From Jonesia quinghaiensis DSM 15701 (GTDB taxonomy: Bacteria; Actinomycetota; Actinomycetes; Actinomycetales; Cellulomonadaceae): a DNA stretch of 64,000 bases. The stretch covers positions 558,001 to 622,000 of the forward strand of contig NZ_AUHN01000004.1 of NCBI RefSeq assembly GCF_000423205.1. Reading direction: 5' to 3'. Each line of letters opens with the position of its first letter. The stretch's first letter is position 1. Under the pieces are notes generated by a model. It had not been told where the DNA came from, made no database searches, and worked only from the letters and a program-made list of their open reading frames with translations. This document shows, in pieces, positions 1 to 6,959 of this stretch. The position numbers and the translations under genes were made by a program.

Positions 1-1
1 C

Positions 2-592
2 CATATTCCGGTGGTTGTTGCGGGGGGCCTGCCTCGGGGTGGGGGTGTTCCGGGTGTGATTATTGATGATGACGATGCCGGATACCGTGCTACGCGGTTC
101 CTCCTTGATCAGGGGCATGCGACGGTTCATCATGCGGCGATCCCTGTTGACCAGCGCGAACGCGGTCGTCATGCGGGGTGGCGGCGTGCGTTGCAGGACG
201 CCGGTGCTCTTATTCCGCACATGATTGAATGCGATTATGACCCAGCATCGGGGTATGAGGGTGCGGGTCAGTTGGTGGACCGGTATCGGGCGGGCGAGCT
301 GAGCGCCGTGTTGTGCGGCAACGATGACATTGCGTTGGGCGTGTATGCGAAGTTCGCTGATGAGGGGATTAATATCCCTGATGATGTGAGCGTGGTGGGT
401 TTTGATGATGAACGGTTCGCGTCGATGCTCCGGCCAGCGTTGACGACGGTGCGCCAGGATTTCCGTGCGGTAGGCCAAAAAGCCTTTACGATGCTTCACT
501 CGCGTTTGGGTGGTCATGCCGCTGATGTGGTGGTTGAATTGCGTGCGGAACTGGTGGAACGTGACTCTCACCAGCAAGTTCCGAAACGCTGA
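2..592 (+). CDS. LacI-family transcriptional regulator, 5'-truncated by window edge
   Basis: The frame is open from the first bases, so only the C-terminal sugar-binding part (about 197 residues) is visible and the HTH lies outside. The sequence reads as the second half of a periplasmic-binding-protein-like core: a DDDDAGYRAT segment equivalent to the 'DN..G...A..L' strand of LacI/GalR proteins, then CGNDDIALGVY (the usual 'ND..A.G' ligand loop), INIPDDVSVVGFDD (the classic 'iP.DvsvvGfDd' signature) and a C-terminal LTTVRQDFRAVGQKA helix. It lies directly upstream of an alpha-galactosidase in the same direction, with a LacI-operator-like palindrome between them. It is therefore probably the local repressor responding to an alpha-galactoside or its product; the ligand is inferred from context. 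Family call is firm. Confidence 0.93.
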   Translation, partial: HIPVVVAGGLPRGGGVPGVIIDDDDAGYRATRFLLDQGHATVHHAAIPVDQRERGRHAGWRRALQDAGALIPHMIECDYDPASGYEGAGQLVDRYRAGELSAVLCGNDDIALGVYAKFADEGINIPDDVSVVGFDDERFASMLRPALTTVRQDFRAVGQKAFTMLHSRLGGHAADVVVELRAELVERDSHQQVPKR

Positions 593-600
593 AAAATAGC

Positions 601-643
601 GTGTGAAAGCGCTTGTCAAACGTTCTGATATGCGCTTTCATGG
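601..643. promoter_or_regulatory. LacI/GalR-type operator candidates upstream of the alpha-galactosidase
   Basis: The sequence TGAAAGCGCTTGTCA (604-618) is centred on the palindrome AAGCGCTT (607-614). It resembles the LacI/CcpA-family consensus TGNAANCGNTNNCA with one extra base in the right half. A related half-site, TGCGCTTTCA, follows at 631-640. Both lie between the LacI-family gene and the alpha-galactosidase, where a repressor would act. No convincing -10 could be placed, so the promoter itself is not called. Confidence 0.55.
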
Positions 644-682
644 AGGGGTTACTGACCGCACCACACACTGGACTGCCTCCTC

Positions 683-2863
683 ATGACCACACCAGCACCT
701 CCCACCTCAGCCGTGCACCTGACTGCCGCTGGCGTCAGCCTCATTCTCGATGCGCCAGAGCGAAACCTTCCCCGGGTCGCCTACTGGGGGGCGGCCCTCG
801 GCGACATTGATGACGCCGCGCTGACCAGCATCGGCGTGTTGAACACACCCTCATTTTCTGGTGGCACGGTGGACGGCCCCGCCCACGTGTCCTTACTAAC
901 GGAACCATCAACTGGTTGGCCTGGTAGTGCTGGCTTGCTTGGATCCCGTGAAGGCCGCGCCTGGACCACAGCGTTTCAGGTCACTGACCACAACCTGACC
1001 CACGACGCAGCCACCGGAACCCAACGGTCCACATGGCACGCCGAAGACACCGACGCCGCCCTGACCCTCACCCTCGTGGTGGAGTTGACCGCCGCCGGTG
1101 TTGTGCAGGTCAGCGCCACACTCACCAACGCCGGTGAGGAAACCTACCAGCTTGACCACCTTGGTTTGGCGTTACCGGTTCCGCGCAGTGCCACCGAAAT
1201 CCTTGACTTCACGGGGCGTTGGGCTCGTGAACGCGCCCCGCAACGCCGCCCGTTCCTGGTGGGTTCGCATGTGCGTGAGGCTGTGCGAGGTAAGCCCGGG
1301 CATGATTCGTCGTACCTAACAATTGCTGGGCCCTCAGGGTTTGGGTTCCGCCACGGTGATGTGCGGGCTGTGCATGTGGCGTGGAGTGGGAACCAGCGGG
1401 TCACTGCGGAGAAAACCTACACAGGTGAACAAGTGATCCGCGGGGGAGAGTACTTCCACCCCGGTGAGCAGCGCCTGCAACCTGGTGCGTCGTACACCAC
1501 GCCCACGGTGTTGGGTGTGTGGTCAGGGCAGGGGTTGGATGGTGTGTCGGCTCGTTTCCATGAGCAGATGCGCACCCGCGACCGCTACCCAACCACCCCG
1601 CGCCCTGTGACCATTAACGTGTGGGAGGCCGTGTACTTTGACCACCGCCTCGACCGGCTTGTTGACCTGGCTGACCGGGCCGCTGACCTAGGGGTGGAAC
1701 GCTACGTTCTTGATGATGGCTGGTTTGGGTCGCGCCGCGATGACACCAGCGGGCTGGGGGACTGGCAGATTTCTCCCGATGTGTGGCCTGATGACACCTT
1801 GCGCCAGTTGGCTGATCATGTGCACAGCCGGGGCATGGAGTTTGGTATCTGGTTTGAACCAGAGATGATCAACCCGGATTCTGAGCTGGCCCGCAATCAC
1901 CCTGAGTGGGTGTTGAAACCCCAAGGGCGTATGCCGCGTGAGGCCCGTCAGCAGCAGGTGTTGAACTTGGCGCACCCTGACGCTTACGCCTACGTGCTCG
2001 ATGCCATGAGCACGGTGATCGCTGACTTGAACGTTGATTACATCAAGTGGGATCACAACCGTGACCTGCTGGAATCAGGGTCGCAGCAAACCGGGACAGC
2101 GTTTGTGCACGAGCAAACGCTTGCTGCGTACCGGTTGTTGGATGACCTGCGTGCCCGGTTCGCGACTCTGGAAATTGAGTCGTGCTCTGGTGGTGGGGCC
2201 CGCATGGATTGGGGTATTTTGCAGCGCACTGACCGGGTGTGGGCTTCGGATTGCATTGACGCCCACGAGCGTCAAGCTATTCAACGCTGGACCACACTGA
2301 TGGTGCCACCGGAGTTGATGGGGAGCCACGTTGGTGATGGGCGTGCGCACACCACGGGCCGTATGCACGATTTGGATTACCGCGCTGGAACGGCTTTGTT
2401 TGGCCACTTTGGTATTGAGTGGGACTTGGCTAAGGCTGCCGATGATGACGTTGAGCGCTTGCGTGGCTGGATTGACCGGTACAAGCAGATGCGTCCGTTG
2501 CTGCACGGCGGAACAGTGGTTCGCGCTGACACCGGTGACGCGGCTGGGTCTGACGGTGACGCGATTCTTGTGCACGGTGTGGTGTCACCGCAGCAAGACG
2601 ACGCGTTGTTCGCCATTGTTGCGACTGACCGACCGGATTCGTGGCCTATTGGCCGGTTGACTTTGCCGGGCTTGGACCCGCAGGCCACGTACCGGGTCAG
2701 TGTTGAATTTGCGCCCGATGCGATGGCTGAGGTGCGCCGCCAACCGGGTTGGTGGAAGCAACCGGTTGAGGTATCTGGTGCGGTTCTTGGTCAGGTTGGC
2801 CTGTACGCCCCTGAGTTGAACCCTGACACCCTTGCACTGGTGCGGGTTACCAAGGTGTCGTAA
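683..2863 (+). CDS. Alpha-galactosidase, glycoside hydrolase family 36
   Basis: This 726-residue enzyme should release terminal alpha-1,6-galactose from melibiose/raffinose-type sugars; the length is normal for bacterial GH36. An N-terminal beta-sandwich (about 1-300) is followed by the TIM barrel starting near NVWEAVYFDH. The catalytic nucleophile is Asp457 in YIKWDHNRDL (the GH36 'KWD.NR' motif) and the acid/base is Asp523 in WASDCIDAHERQ. SCSGGGARMD supplies the substrate-binding Cys/Gly loop, and DDGWFGSRRDD the early barrel Asp pair. No signal peptide is seen, so it is cytosolic and implies import of the sugar, but no transporter lies in the window. The start codon is not well marked: the only GGAGG (642-646) is about 36 nt upstream, so a slightly different start is possible. 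Regulation by the adjacent LacI-family protein is inferred. Confidence 0.95.
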   Translation: MTTPAPPTSAVHLTAAGVSLILDAPERNLPRVAYWGAALGDIDDAALTSIGVLNTPSFSGGTVDGPAHVSLLTEPSTGWPGSAGLLGSREGRAWTTAFQVTDHNLTHDAATGTQRSTWHAEDTDAALTLTLVVELTAAGVVQVSATLTNAGEETYQLDHLGLALPVPRSATEILDFTGRWARERAPQRRPFLVGSHVREAVRGKPGHDSSYLTIAGPSGFGFRHGDVRAVHVAWSGNQRVTAEKTYTGEQVIRGGEYFHPGEQRLQPGASYTTPTVLGVWSGQGLDGVSARFHEQMRTRDRYPTTPRPVTINVWEAVYFDHRLDRLVDLADRAADLGVERYVLDDGWFGSRRDDTSGLGDWQISPDVWPDDTLRQLADHVHSRGMEFGIWFEPEMINPDSELARNHPEWVLKPQGRMPREARQQQVLNLAHPDAYAYVLDAMSTVIADLNVDYIKWDHNRDLLESGSQQTGTAFVHEQTLAAYRLLDDLRARFATLEIESCSGGGARMDWGILQRTDRVWASDCIDAHERQAIQRWTTLMVPPELMGSHVGDGRAHTTGRMHDLDYRAGTALFGHFGIEWDLAKAADDDVERLRGWIDRYKQMRPLLHGGTVVRADTGDAAGSDGDAILVHGVVSPQQDDALFAIVATDRPDSWPIGRLTLPGLDPQATYRVSVEFAPDAMAEVRRQPGWWKQPVEVSGAVLGQVGLYAPELNPDTLALVRVTKVS

Positions 2864-2913
2864 AAACCTGCCCCTCGACGGACGAAGTTTTTACTGATGT
2901 CCGTCGAGGGGGA
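2863..2913. terminator. Bidirectional terminator hairpin between convergent genes
   Basis: Perfect 13-bp arms CCCCTCGACGGAC (2871-2883) and GTCCGTCGAGGGG (2899-2911) enclose a 15-nt loop. On the minus strand the stem is followed by a T-run (complement of AAAAA at 2863-2867). The stop codon and last codons of the minus-strand lipoprotein gene lie inside the loop and right arm, so the hairpin overlaps a coding end. Confidence 0.75.
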
Positions 2914-3259
2914 CCTCTTGTTCGCCGAGTTGGTCAATGACTTTTCTGTCACCGAGCCCGCCATCGAGGGCAATATCGATGCTGTCTAAACAGGCGTGCC
3001 CCACGTCAACAATGTCGGAAATGATGCTGAATGTGACCGCAGTGTCCGTTTCAGTGTAGGTCGCTTCAGGGTTCCCCATGCACGACTCCACACTGAGCTG
3101 GACGCCGGTGTCCGTCGTGGTTGCGGATTCGATGGGGACGGGACCCCGCTCGGCAGGGCCTGAACCATCTGAACACCCCACCACCGCGAAACCTAGCGCC
3201 ACAACAACGGCAAGTGGGCCAATAAACTGTTTCTGTCGGTTATTGTTCCGCATGTCCAA
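2891..3259 (-). CDS. Small secreted lipoprotein, tandem paralogue 1
   Basis: An approximately 122-residue protein with an N-terminal basic stretch (MRNNNRQKQ), a hydrophobic segment and the lipobox VVGC, so probably a lipid-anchored extracellular protein. It shares a scaffold with the next gene: ERGPV, a T..TG..L segment, SC.G.PE, TETD, IIS, CLD..D..LD, ID and QEVPL. Two cysteines outside the lipobox (in ESCMG and ACLD) are conserved in both copies and could form a disulphide. The start chosen is TTG at 3259, because TTGGACATGCG is preserved in both paralogues and AGGGA lies 6 nt upstream; the in-frame ATG at 3253 is the alternative. No family is recognised and the function is unknown. Confidence 0.75.
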   Translation of the reverse strand: MDMRNNNRQKQFIGPLAVVVALGFAVVGCSDGSGPAERGPVPIESATTTDTGVQLSVESCMGNPEATYTETDTAVTFSIISDIVDVGHACLDSIDIALDGGLGDRKVIDQLGEQEVPLDGHQ

Positions 3260-3290
3260 ATAGTATCCCTCATGCGGAGTGTTGGATACC

Positions 3291-3704
3291 CTATCGAGTG
3301 GACGACACAGGAACTTCCTGCTGGTCGAATTCGTCAATAATTGGGCGGCCTGCAACGGCGGTATCAAGGGTGACGTCAACGTTGTCCAAGCAGGAATCAC
3401 CAACAGGTTGCACTTCAGAAATGACGGTGATTCTGATTTCCGAGTCAGTTTCGGTCACGTCCACCTCGGGCTCCCCGTTGCACGAGTCGATAGCCAGTTC
3501 GATTCCGCTGTCAGTGCTATACGCCGCAGTAATCTTCACCGGGCCTCGCTCATACGGCGCCGAATCGTCAACAGATGTTTGAGTCGAGTCAGGTTCGCTG
3601 GGTTCCGTACCCTCTGCACAGGCTGAAGCGGTCAGGCACAGTGCTGCAGACAAGGCTAAGGCGTGGATGGCGCGTTTGTGTCGCTTTTTATTTCGCATGT
3701 CCAA
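3291..3704 (-). CDS. Small secreted lipoprotein, tandem paralogue 2
   Basis: A 137-residue paralogue of the downstream gene, upstream in the same direction, which suggests tandem duplication and co-transcription. It has a lysine/arginine-rich N-terminus (MRNKKRHKR), a hydrophobic core and the lipobox ASAC, then an acidic Ser/Thr/Pro linker before the shared domain. The start is TTG at 3704 with AGGAG 7 nt upstream; an ATG two codons later (3698) is the alternative. Extra-lipobox cysteines in DSCNG and DSCLD match those of paralogue 1. The function is unknown; a small extracytoplasmic beta-rich domain is plausible. Confidence 0.78.
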   Translation of the reverse strand: MDMRNKKRHKRAIHALALSAALCLTASACAEGTEPSEPDSTQTSVDDSAPYERGPVKITAAYSTDSGIELAIDSCNGEPEVDVTETDSEIRITVISEVQPVGDSCLDNVDVTLDTAVAGRPIIDEFDQQEVPVSSTR

Positions 3705-3763
3705 AATGCTACTCCTTGGCGAGGAGTGACGCTTTGTAAGGAGTGGTGCGCGAGGGGCGAAAC

Positions 3764-4252
3764 CTAGCCGGGGAGATGCGCCTCAATCGCGGCGATGACG
3801 GCAGGGGCATCGGGATTTGTCATGGGGCGGAACCGGTACGCAGTACCGTCAGGGGCAATAACGAACTTTTCAAAGTTCCACTTCACGTTGCCCGCATTGC
3901 CCTCAGCGTCGGTAACCTGGGTGAGTTCCTGGTACAACGGGTGCCGGTTCTTGCCGTTGACCTTGAGTTTCTCCGTCATGGGGAATGTCACGCCCCACGT
4001 TGTGGAACAGTATTCAGCGATCTTCTCTTGGGAACCGAGCTCCTGAAGGAACTGGTTCGACGGGCAACCAATGACCGTGAAACCGCGCTCACCGTATTGC
4101 TTTTGCAGTGCTTCAAGCTGAGCGTATTGTGGGGCCAGCCCACAGCGGGAGGCAACATTGACGATTAATCGCACCTTGTCGTCCCACTGACCCATCGTTG
4201 TTGGGGTGCCGTCAAGCAGTGTGATCTCGATGTCGTTGATGTTCGCTGCCAT
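3764..4252 (-). CDS. Glutathione-peroxidase-family thiol peroxidase (probably thioredoxin-dependent)
   Basis: A 162-residue single-domain GPx protein that reduces hydroperoxides in the cytosol. The peroxidatic Cys37 is in NVASRCGLAPQY and is a cysteine, not selenocysteine. Gln67 (CPSNQF) and Trp125-Asn126 (KWNFEKF) complete the catalytic tetrad. Cys82 in YCSTTWGVTFP is where thioredoxin-dependent bacterial GPx enzymes carry the resolving cysteine, so thioredoxin is the likely reductant, as is usual in bacteria lacking glutathione. It is monocistronic-looking, about 60 bp upstream of the lipoprotein pair. Family is certain; the reductant is inferred. Confidence 0.95.
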   Translation of the reverse strand: MAANINDIEITLLDGTPTTMGQWDDKVRLIVNVASRCGLAPQYAQLEALQKQYGERGFTVIGCPSNQFLQELGSQEKIAEYCSTTWGVTFPMTEKLKVNGKNRHPLYQELTQVTDAEGNAGNVKWNFEKFVIAPDGTAYRFRPMTNPDAPAVIAAIEAHLPG

Positions 4253-4351
4253 CAGTACTCCTCATGCAGGGGGTGAAACGGTTGTGTGTCTTACGTCAGT
4301 ATGAACGCCACACCACGCGGAGGTGTTCCCAAACGGTGACTAGTCCCCGGT

Positions 4352-4936
4352 TTACTCTTGGCCGATTGTTGACTTTTCGATGTCTTCCGGGCTGTCAAGA
4401 AGCTCAATATCAATGACCTCACCGTTTGTGCCATTGAGCAGTGCCCGCACAGTGATGACTTCTTCCCTCACCGTTGACTCACCCTGGTAGGTCGTTGCCA
4501 CAGTCACCGTGGCATCAACCAAAATAGCTTGGTCACTATTACGCCTCGTTGCGCTATTCACGGTGAACCGCGGCGTCACCGTCTCAACGATAGGGCCCTC
4601 CTGCGCGTCGCTACGCCCACGGCTGACCACTTCATCGGCGAGCGCAGTCAAAATACTTGTGGTCACCTCAGGGGTTGCCTGCAAACCAGCGGTAGCAATC
4701 ACTTCTTGGGCAACGTCAATGTCTCCAAGGACCGCACTGCGGTAGGCGTTCTCCAACGCAGGCCCAACGGTGCTCGCGAACTGTTGCACGCTAGCATCGG
4801 ACGTTTCGATGCCCTGAGTGCCTGACATATGGGGAAATTCTGACCGGTCTGTGCTGCAACCGCTCATCAGTAAGGTGCCAACAATGCATGCGGCCACCAT
4901 CACGGCGCGCCATCGTGGCTGGGTGCTGTGCGTCAT
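4352..4936 (-). CDS. Predicted lipoprotein of unknown function
   Basis: A 194-residue protein with a short basic N-terminus, a hydrophobic stretch (AVMVAACIVGTLLM) and lipobox MSGC, indicating export and lipid anchoring. The mature part is Thr/Val/Ala-rich with alternating hydrophobic strands (TPRFTVNSATR, ILVDATVTVATTY, EEVITVRALLNG), suggesting an NTF2-like or beta-sandwich fold, as in Mce-associated or 'hypothetical lipoprotein' families of actinobacteria; that assignment is only impressionistic. It lies downstream of purB in the same direction with a hairpin between them, so it is probably transcribed separately. No conserved cysteines are present beyond the lipobox. Confidence 0.75.
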   Translation of the reverse strand: MTHSTQPRWRAVMVAACIVGTLLMSGCSTDRSEFPHMSGTQGIETSDASVQQFASTVGPALENAYRSAVLGDIDVAQEVIATAGLQATPEVTTSILTALADEVVSRGRSDAQEGPIVETVTPRFTVNSATRRNSDQAILVDATVTVATTYQGESTVREEVITVRALLNGTNGEVIDIELLDSPEDIEKSTIGQE

Positions 4937-4990
4937 TGTGTTGTCCTCAACTCGTCTGTGCCAAGCATCCTAGCCGCATTTATGCAGCAC

Positions 4991-5013
4991 TGGGGCGGTT
5001 ATGCACCGCCCCA
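4991..5013 (-). terminator. Hairpin downstream of purB
   Basis: Perfect 9-bp arms TGGGGCGGT (4991-4999) and ACCGCCCCA (5005-5013) with a 5-nt loop, 7 bases past the purB stop. There is no T-run on the minus strand, so this is a U-poor terminator or 3' stabilising hairpin. Confidence 0.55.
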
Positions 5014-5019
5014 GCATGG

Positions 5020-6468
5020 TTACAGGTACTTGTCGACAAGTAGTTCTGACAACCCCACATACGTTGCCGGGGTCATTGCGGCGAGGCGTTCGGTGTCCTG
5101 TTCTGGCAAACCCAACCCGCGCACAAACTCCACAAGCTCTTCGCCACCAATACGGTGACCACGAGTGAGATCCTTGAGCCGCTCATAGGGGTTTTCCATA
5201 CCCGGAACGCCTGCAACGGATGCTGCGCGCATCACTGACTGGATGGGCTCACCCAATACTTCCCAGTTGGCGTCGAGGTCGCCGCGCAACACATCTTCAT
5301 CGACAGCCAACCGGTCCAAGCCCTTGGCAACATTGTCAATCGCCAACAAGGAGTGCCCAAAGGCAGAACCAATGTTGCGCTGTGACGAGGAATCAGTCAG
5401 GTCGCGTTGCATACGCGAGGTCACCAACGTTGAACCCAACACGTCAAACAGCGCACAAGAAATCTCAAGGTTCGCTTCAGCGTTCTCAAACCGGATGGGG
5501 TTGACCTTGTGTGGCATGGTCGAGGAACCGGTGGCGCCGGGCACAGGGATCTGCTTGAAGAAACCCAACGAAATATACGTCCACACGTCAGTGGAGAGGT
5601 TGTGCAAAATCCGGTTGAAGCGGGCAATATCCGAGTACAACTCGGCCTGCCAGTCATGGGACTCAATTTGGGTTGTTAACGGGTTCCACGTCAGCCCCAA
5701 GTGCTCAACAAACCCTTTGGATACCTGGGGCCAATCCGCGCCAGGAAGCGCGGCACTGTGAGCCCCAAATGTTCCCGTCGCGCCGTTGAGCTTACCCAAG
5801 TACTCATCACGTTCAATACGGGTGAGTTGGCGCTTTAGTCGGTGCGCAAGGACAGCGAGTTCCTTACCCAACGTGGTGGGTGTCGCAGGTTGACCATGCG
5901 TGCGGGACAGCATCGGCACGGCCTTCAACTCGCGGGCCATCTGCGTGATCTGCTCAACCAAGGTGTGTGCGGCGGGCAGCCACACGCCCTCAACAGCGCC
6001 CTTGACCATGAGTGCGTACGACAGGTTATTAATGTCTTCGGAGGTGCACGCAAAGTGCACCAGCTCGCTCACCGCGGGCAGCGCGCTATCAGCGCCAACC
6101 TTCTGGGGGGCATCGGCAATCCGACGCTTAATGAAGTACTCAACAGCCTTCACGTCGTGCACAGTCTGACGCTCAATCTCAGCAAGCTCAGCGATCTCCG
6201 GCGCACCAAAAGTTGCCACAATGTCACGCAAGTACGCTTTGTCTGCGTCGCTAAGGGTTGCTGCCCCGGGAACGATAGGCCCAGCAGGTGTGCCATCAGT
6301 CAACGCGATCAGCCATTCCACCTCAACGTGGATGCGCTCGCGGTTGAGTGCGGCTTCGGAGAGGTGATCGACGAGCGGTGCAACGGCGCCGCGGTAGCGT
6401 CCGTCGAGCGCGCCGAGCGCAATGGCAGGGGTGATGTCAGCGAAATGTACACGGGAAGCGTTGGCCAT
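5020..6468 (-). CDS. purB: Adenylosuccinate lyase
   Basis: A 482-residue fumarase/aspartase-superfamily enzyme acting twice in purine synthesis: SAICAR to AICAR, and adenylosuccinate to AMP. The superfamily signature GSSTMPHKVNP is intact, and the N-terminal ALGALDGRYRGAV and SRTHGQPATPTTLGKE (substrate His loop) are typical of the longer PurB type. The start is the ATG at 6468 (MANASRVHF), since codons further upstream run through a hairpin region and are not PurB-like. The gene is transcribed away from a 250-bp spacer holding a perfect inverted repeat with DnaA-box-like arms. It is not linked to other pur genes here. Confidence 0.97.
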   Translation of the reverse strand: MANASRVHFADITPAIALGALDGRYRGAVAPLVDHLSEAALNRERIHVEVEWLIALTDGTPAGPIVPGAATLSDADKAYLRDIVATFGAPEIAELAEIERQTVHDVKAVEYFIKRRIADAPQKVGADSALPAVSELVHFACTSEDINNLSYALMVKGAVEGVWLPAAHTLVEQITQMARELKAVPMLSRTHGQPATPTTLGKELAVLAHRLKRQLTRIERDEYLGKLNGATGTFGAHSAALPGADWPQVSKGFVEHLGLTWNPLTTQIESHDWQAELYSDIARFNRILHNLSTDVWTYISLGFFKQIPVPGATGSSTMPHKVNPIRFENAEANLEISCALFDVLGSTLVTSRMQRDLTDSSSQRNIGSAFGHSLLAIDNVAKGLDRLAVDEDVLRGDLDANWEVLGEPIQSVMRAASVAGVPGMENPYERLKDLTRGHRIGGEELVEFVRGLGLPEQDTERLAAMTPATYVGLSELLVDKYL

Positions 6469-6572
6469 GGCTTCTATTCTTTCATGCTGTTGTGTGGTGG
6501 TGGTGAGGCGGTCCGGAAGGTGGGTTCTTTCTGCTGCCCGATGCGCATAAGGGTGTGGTGGGCGGTGGTGGG

Positions 6573-6624
6573 TTGTCCACAGGGGAGGTTCCACGTTGTG
6601 TATCCACCACTGTGGATACACAAC
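6573..6624. repeat. DnaA-box-like motifs with a 13-bp perfect inverted repeat upstream of purB
   Basis: The spacer between purB (minus) and the next plus-strand gene holds TTGTCCACA (6573-6581), a perfect actinobacterial DnaA-box sequence. It is followed by an inverted repeat with arms GTTGTGTATCCAC (6595-6607) and GTGGATACACAAC (6612-6624) and loop CACT. The arms contain GTATCCAC(A), one mismatch from TTATCCACA, in both orientations. It may be an operator, a DnaA-regulated element or a hairpin in the purB leader. Confidence 0.6.
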
Positions 6625-6716
6625 ACCTGACCACGCACGGTGCGAAGTAAACCTGTGATGTGCTCTGTGCCGGGCATCGTCAGCTAGGGGCGAGCAACAG
6701 CGTGGAGGGAGAAGCC

Positions 6717-6959
6717 GTGGAAGAGTATGTCAGGCAGGCGCGAACCGCTTTGAATGAGGGCATAGGGAACCTCACCCAAGCGATCCAAGCCCTAGAAAAA
6801 ACCTTGGACGTGGAATGGCAGTCAACAAATGCCGACCTATTCCGTGAGCAGGTGTATGAGCTGCTCACCACACTGCGTGCGGCGCTCTCGGAATGCATGT
6901 TCACTCTCACCGTGCGCGCACAAACATTACCTCTGCCTCAACTTGAGGTCGTGCGGTGA
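6717..6959 (+). CDS. WXG100-like small helical protein
   Basis: An 80-residue, almost entirely helical protein. The start is GTG 6717, with GGAGGGA 6 nt upstream. Trp34 lies between two amphipathic helices in DVEWQSTNADLF, where WXG100/ESX proteins carry W-x-G; here the motif is W-Q-S. This is followed by 'A..F' spacing like that of actinobacterial ESAT-6-like proteins. Its stop overlaps the next start (GTGA), indicating tight translational coupling with a hydrolase that also has a helical N-terminus. A type VII secretion partner or chaperone is inferred; no ESX machinery genes lie in the window. It could equally be a non-secreted helical adaptor. Confidence 0.75.
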   Translation: MEEYVRQARTALNEGIGNLTQAIQALEKTLDVEWQSTNADLFREQVYELLTTLRAALSECMFTLTVRAQTLPLPQLEVVR

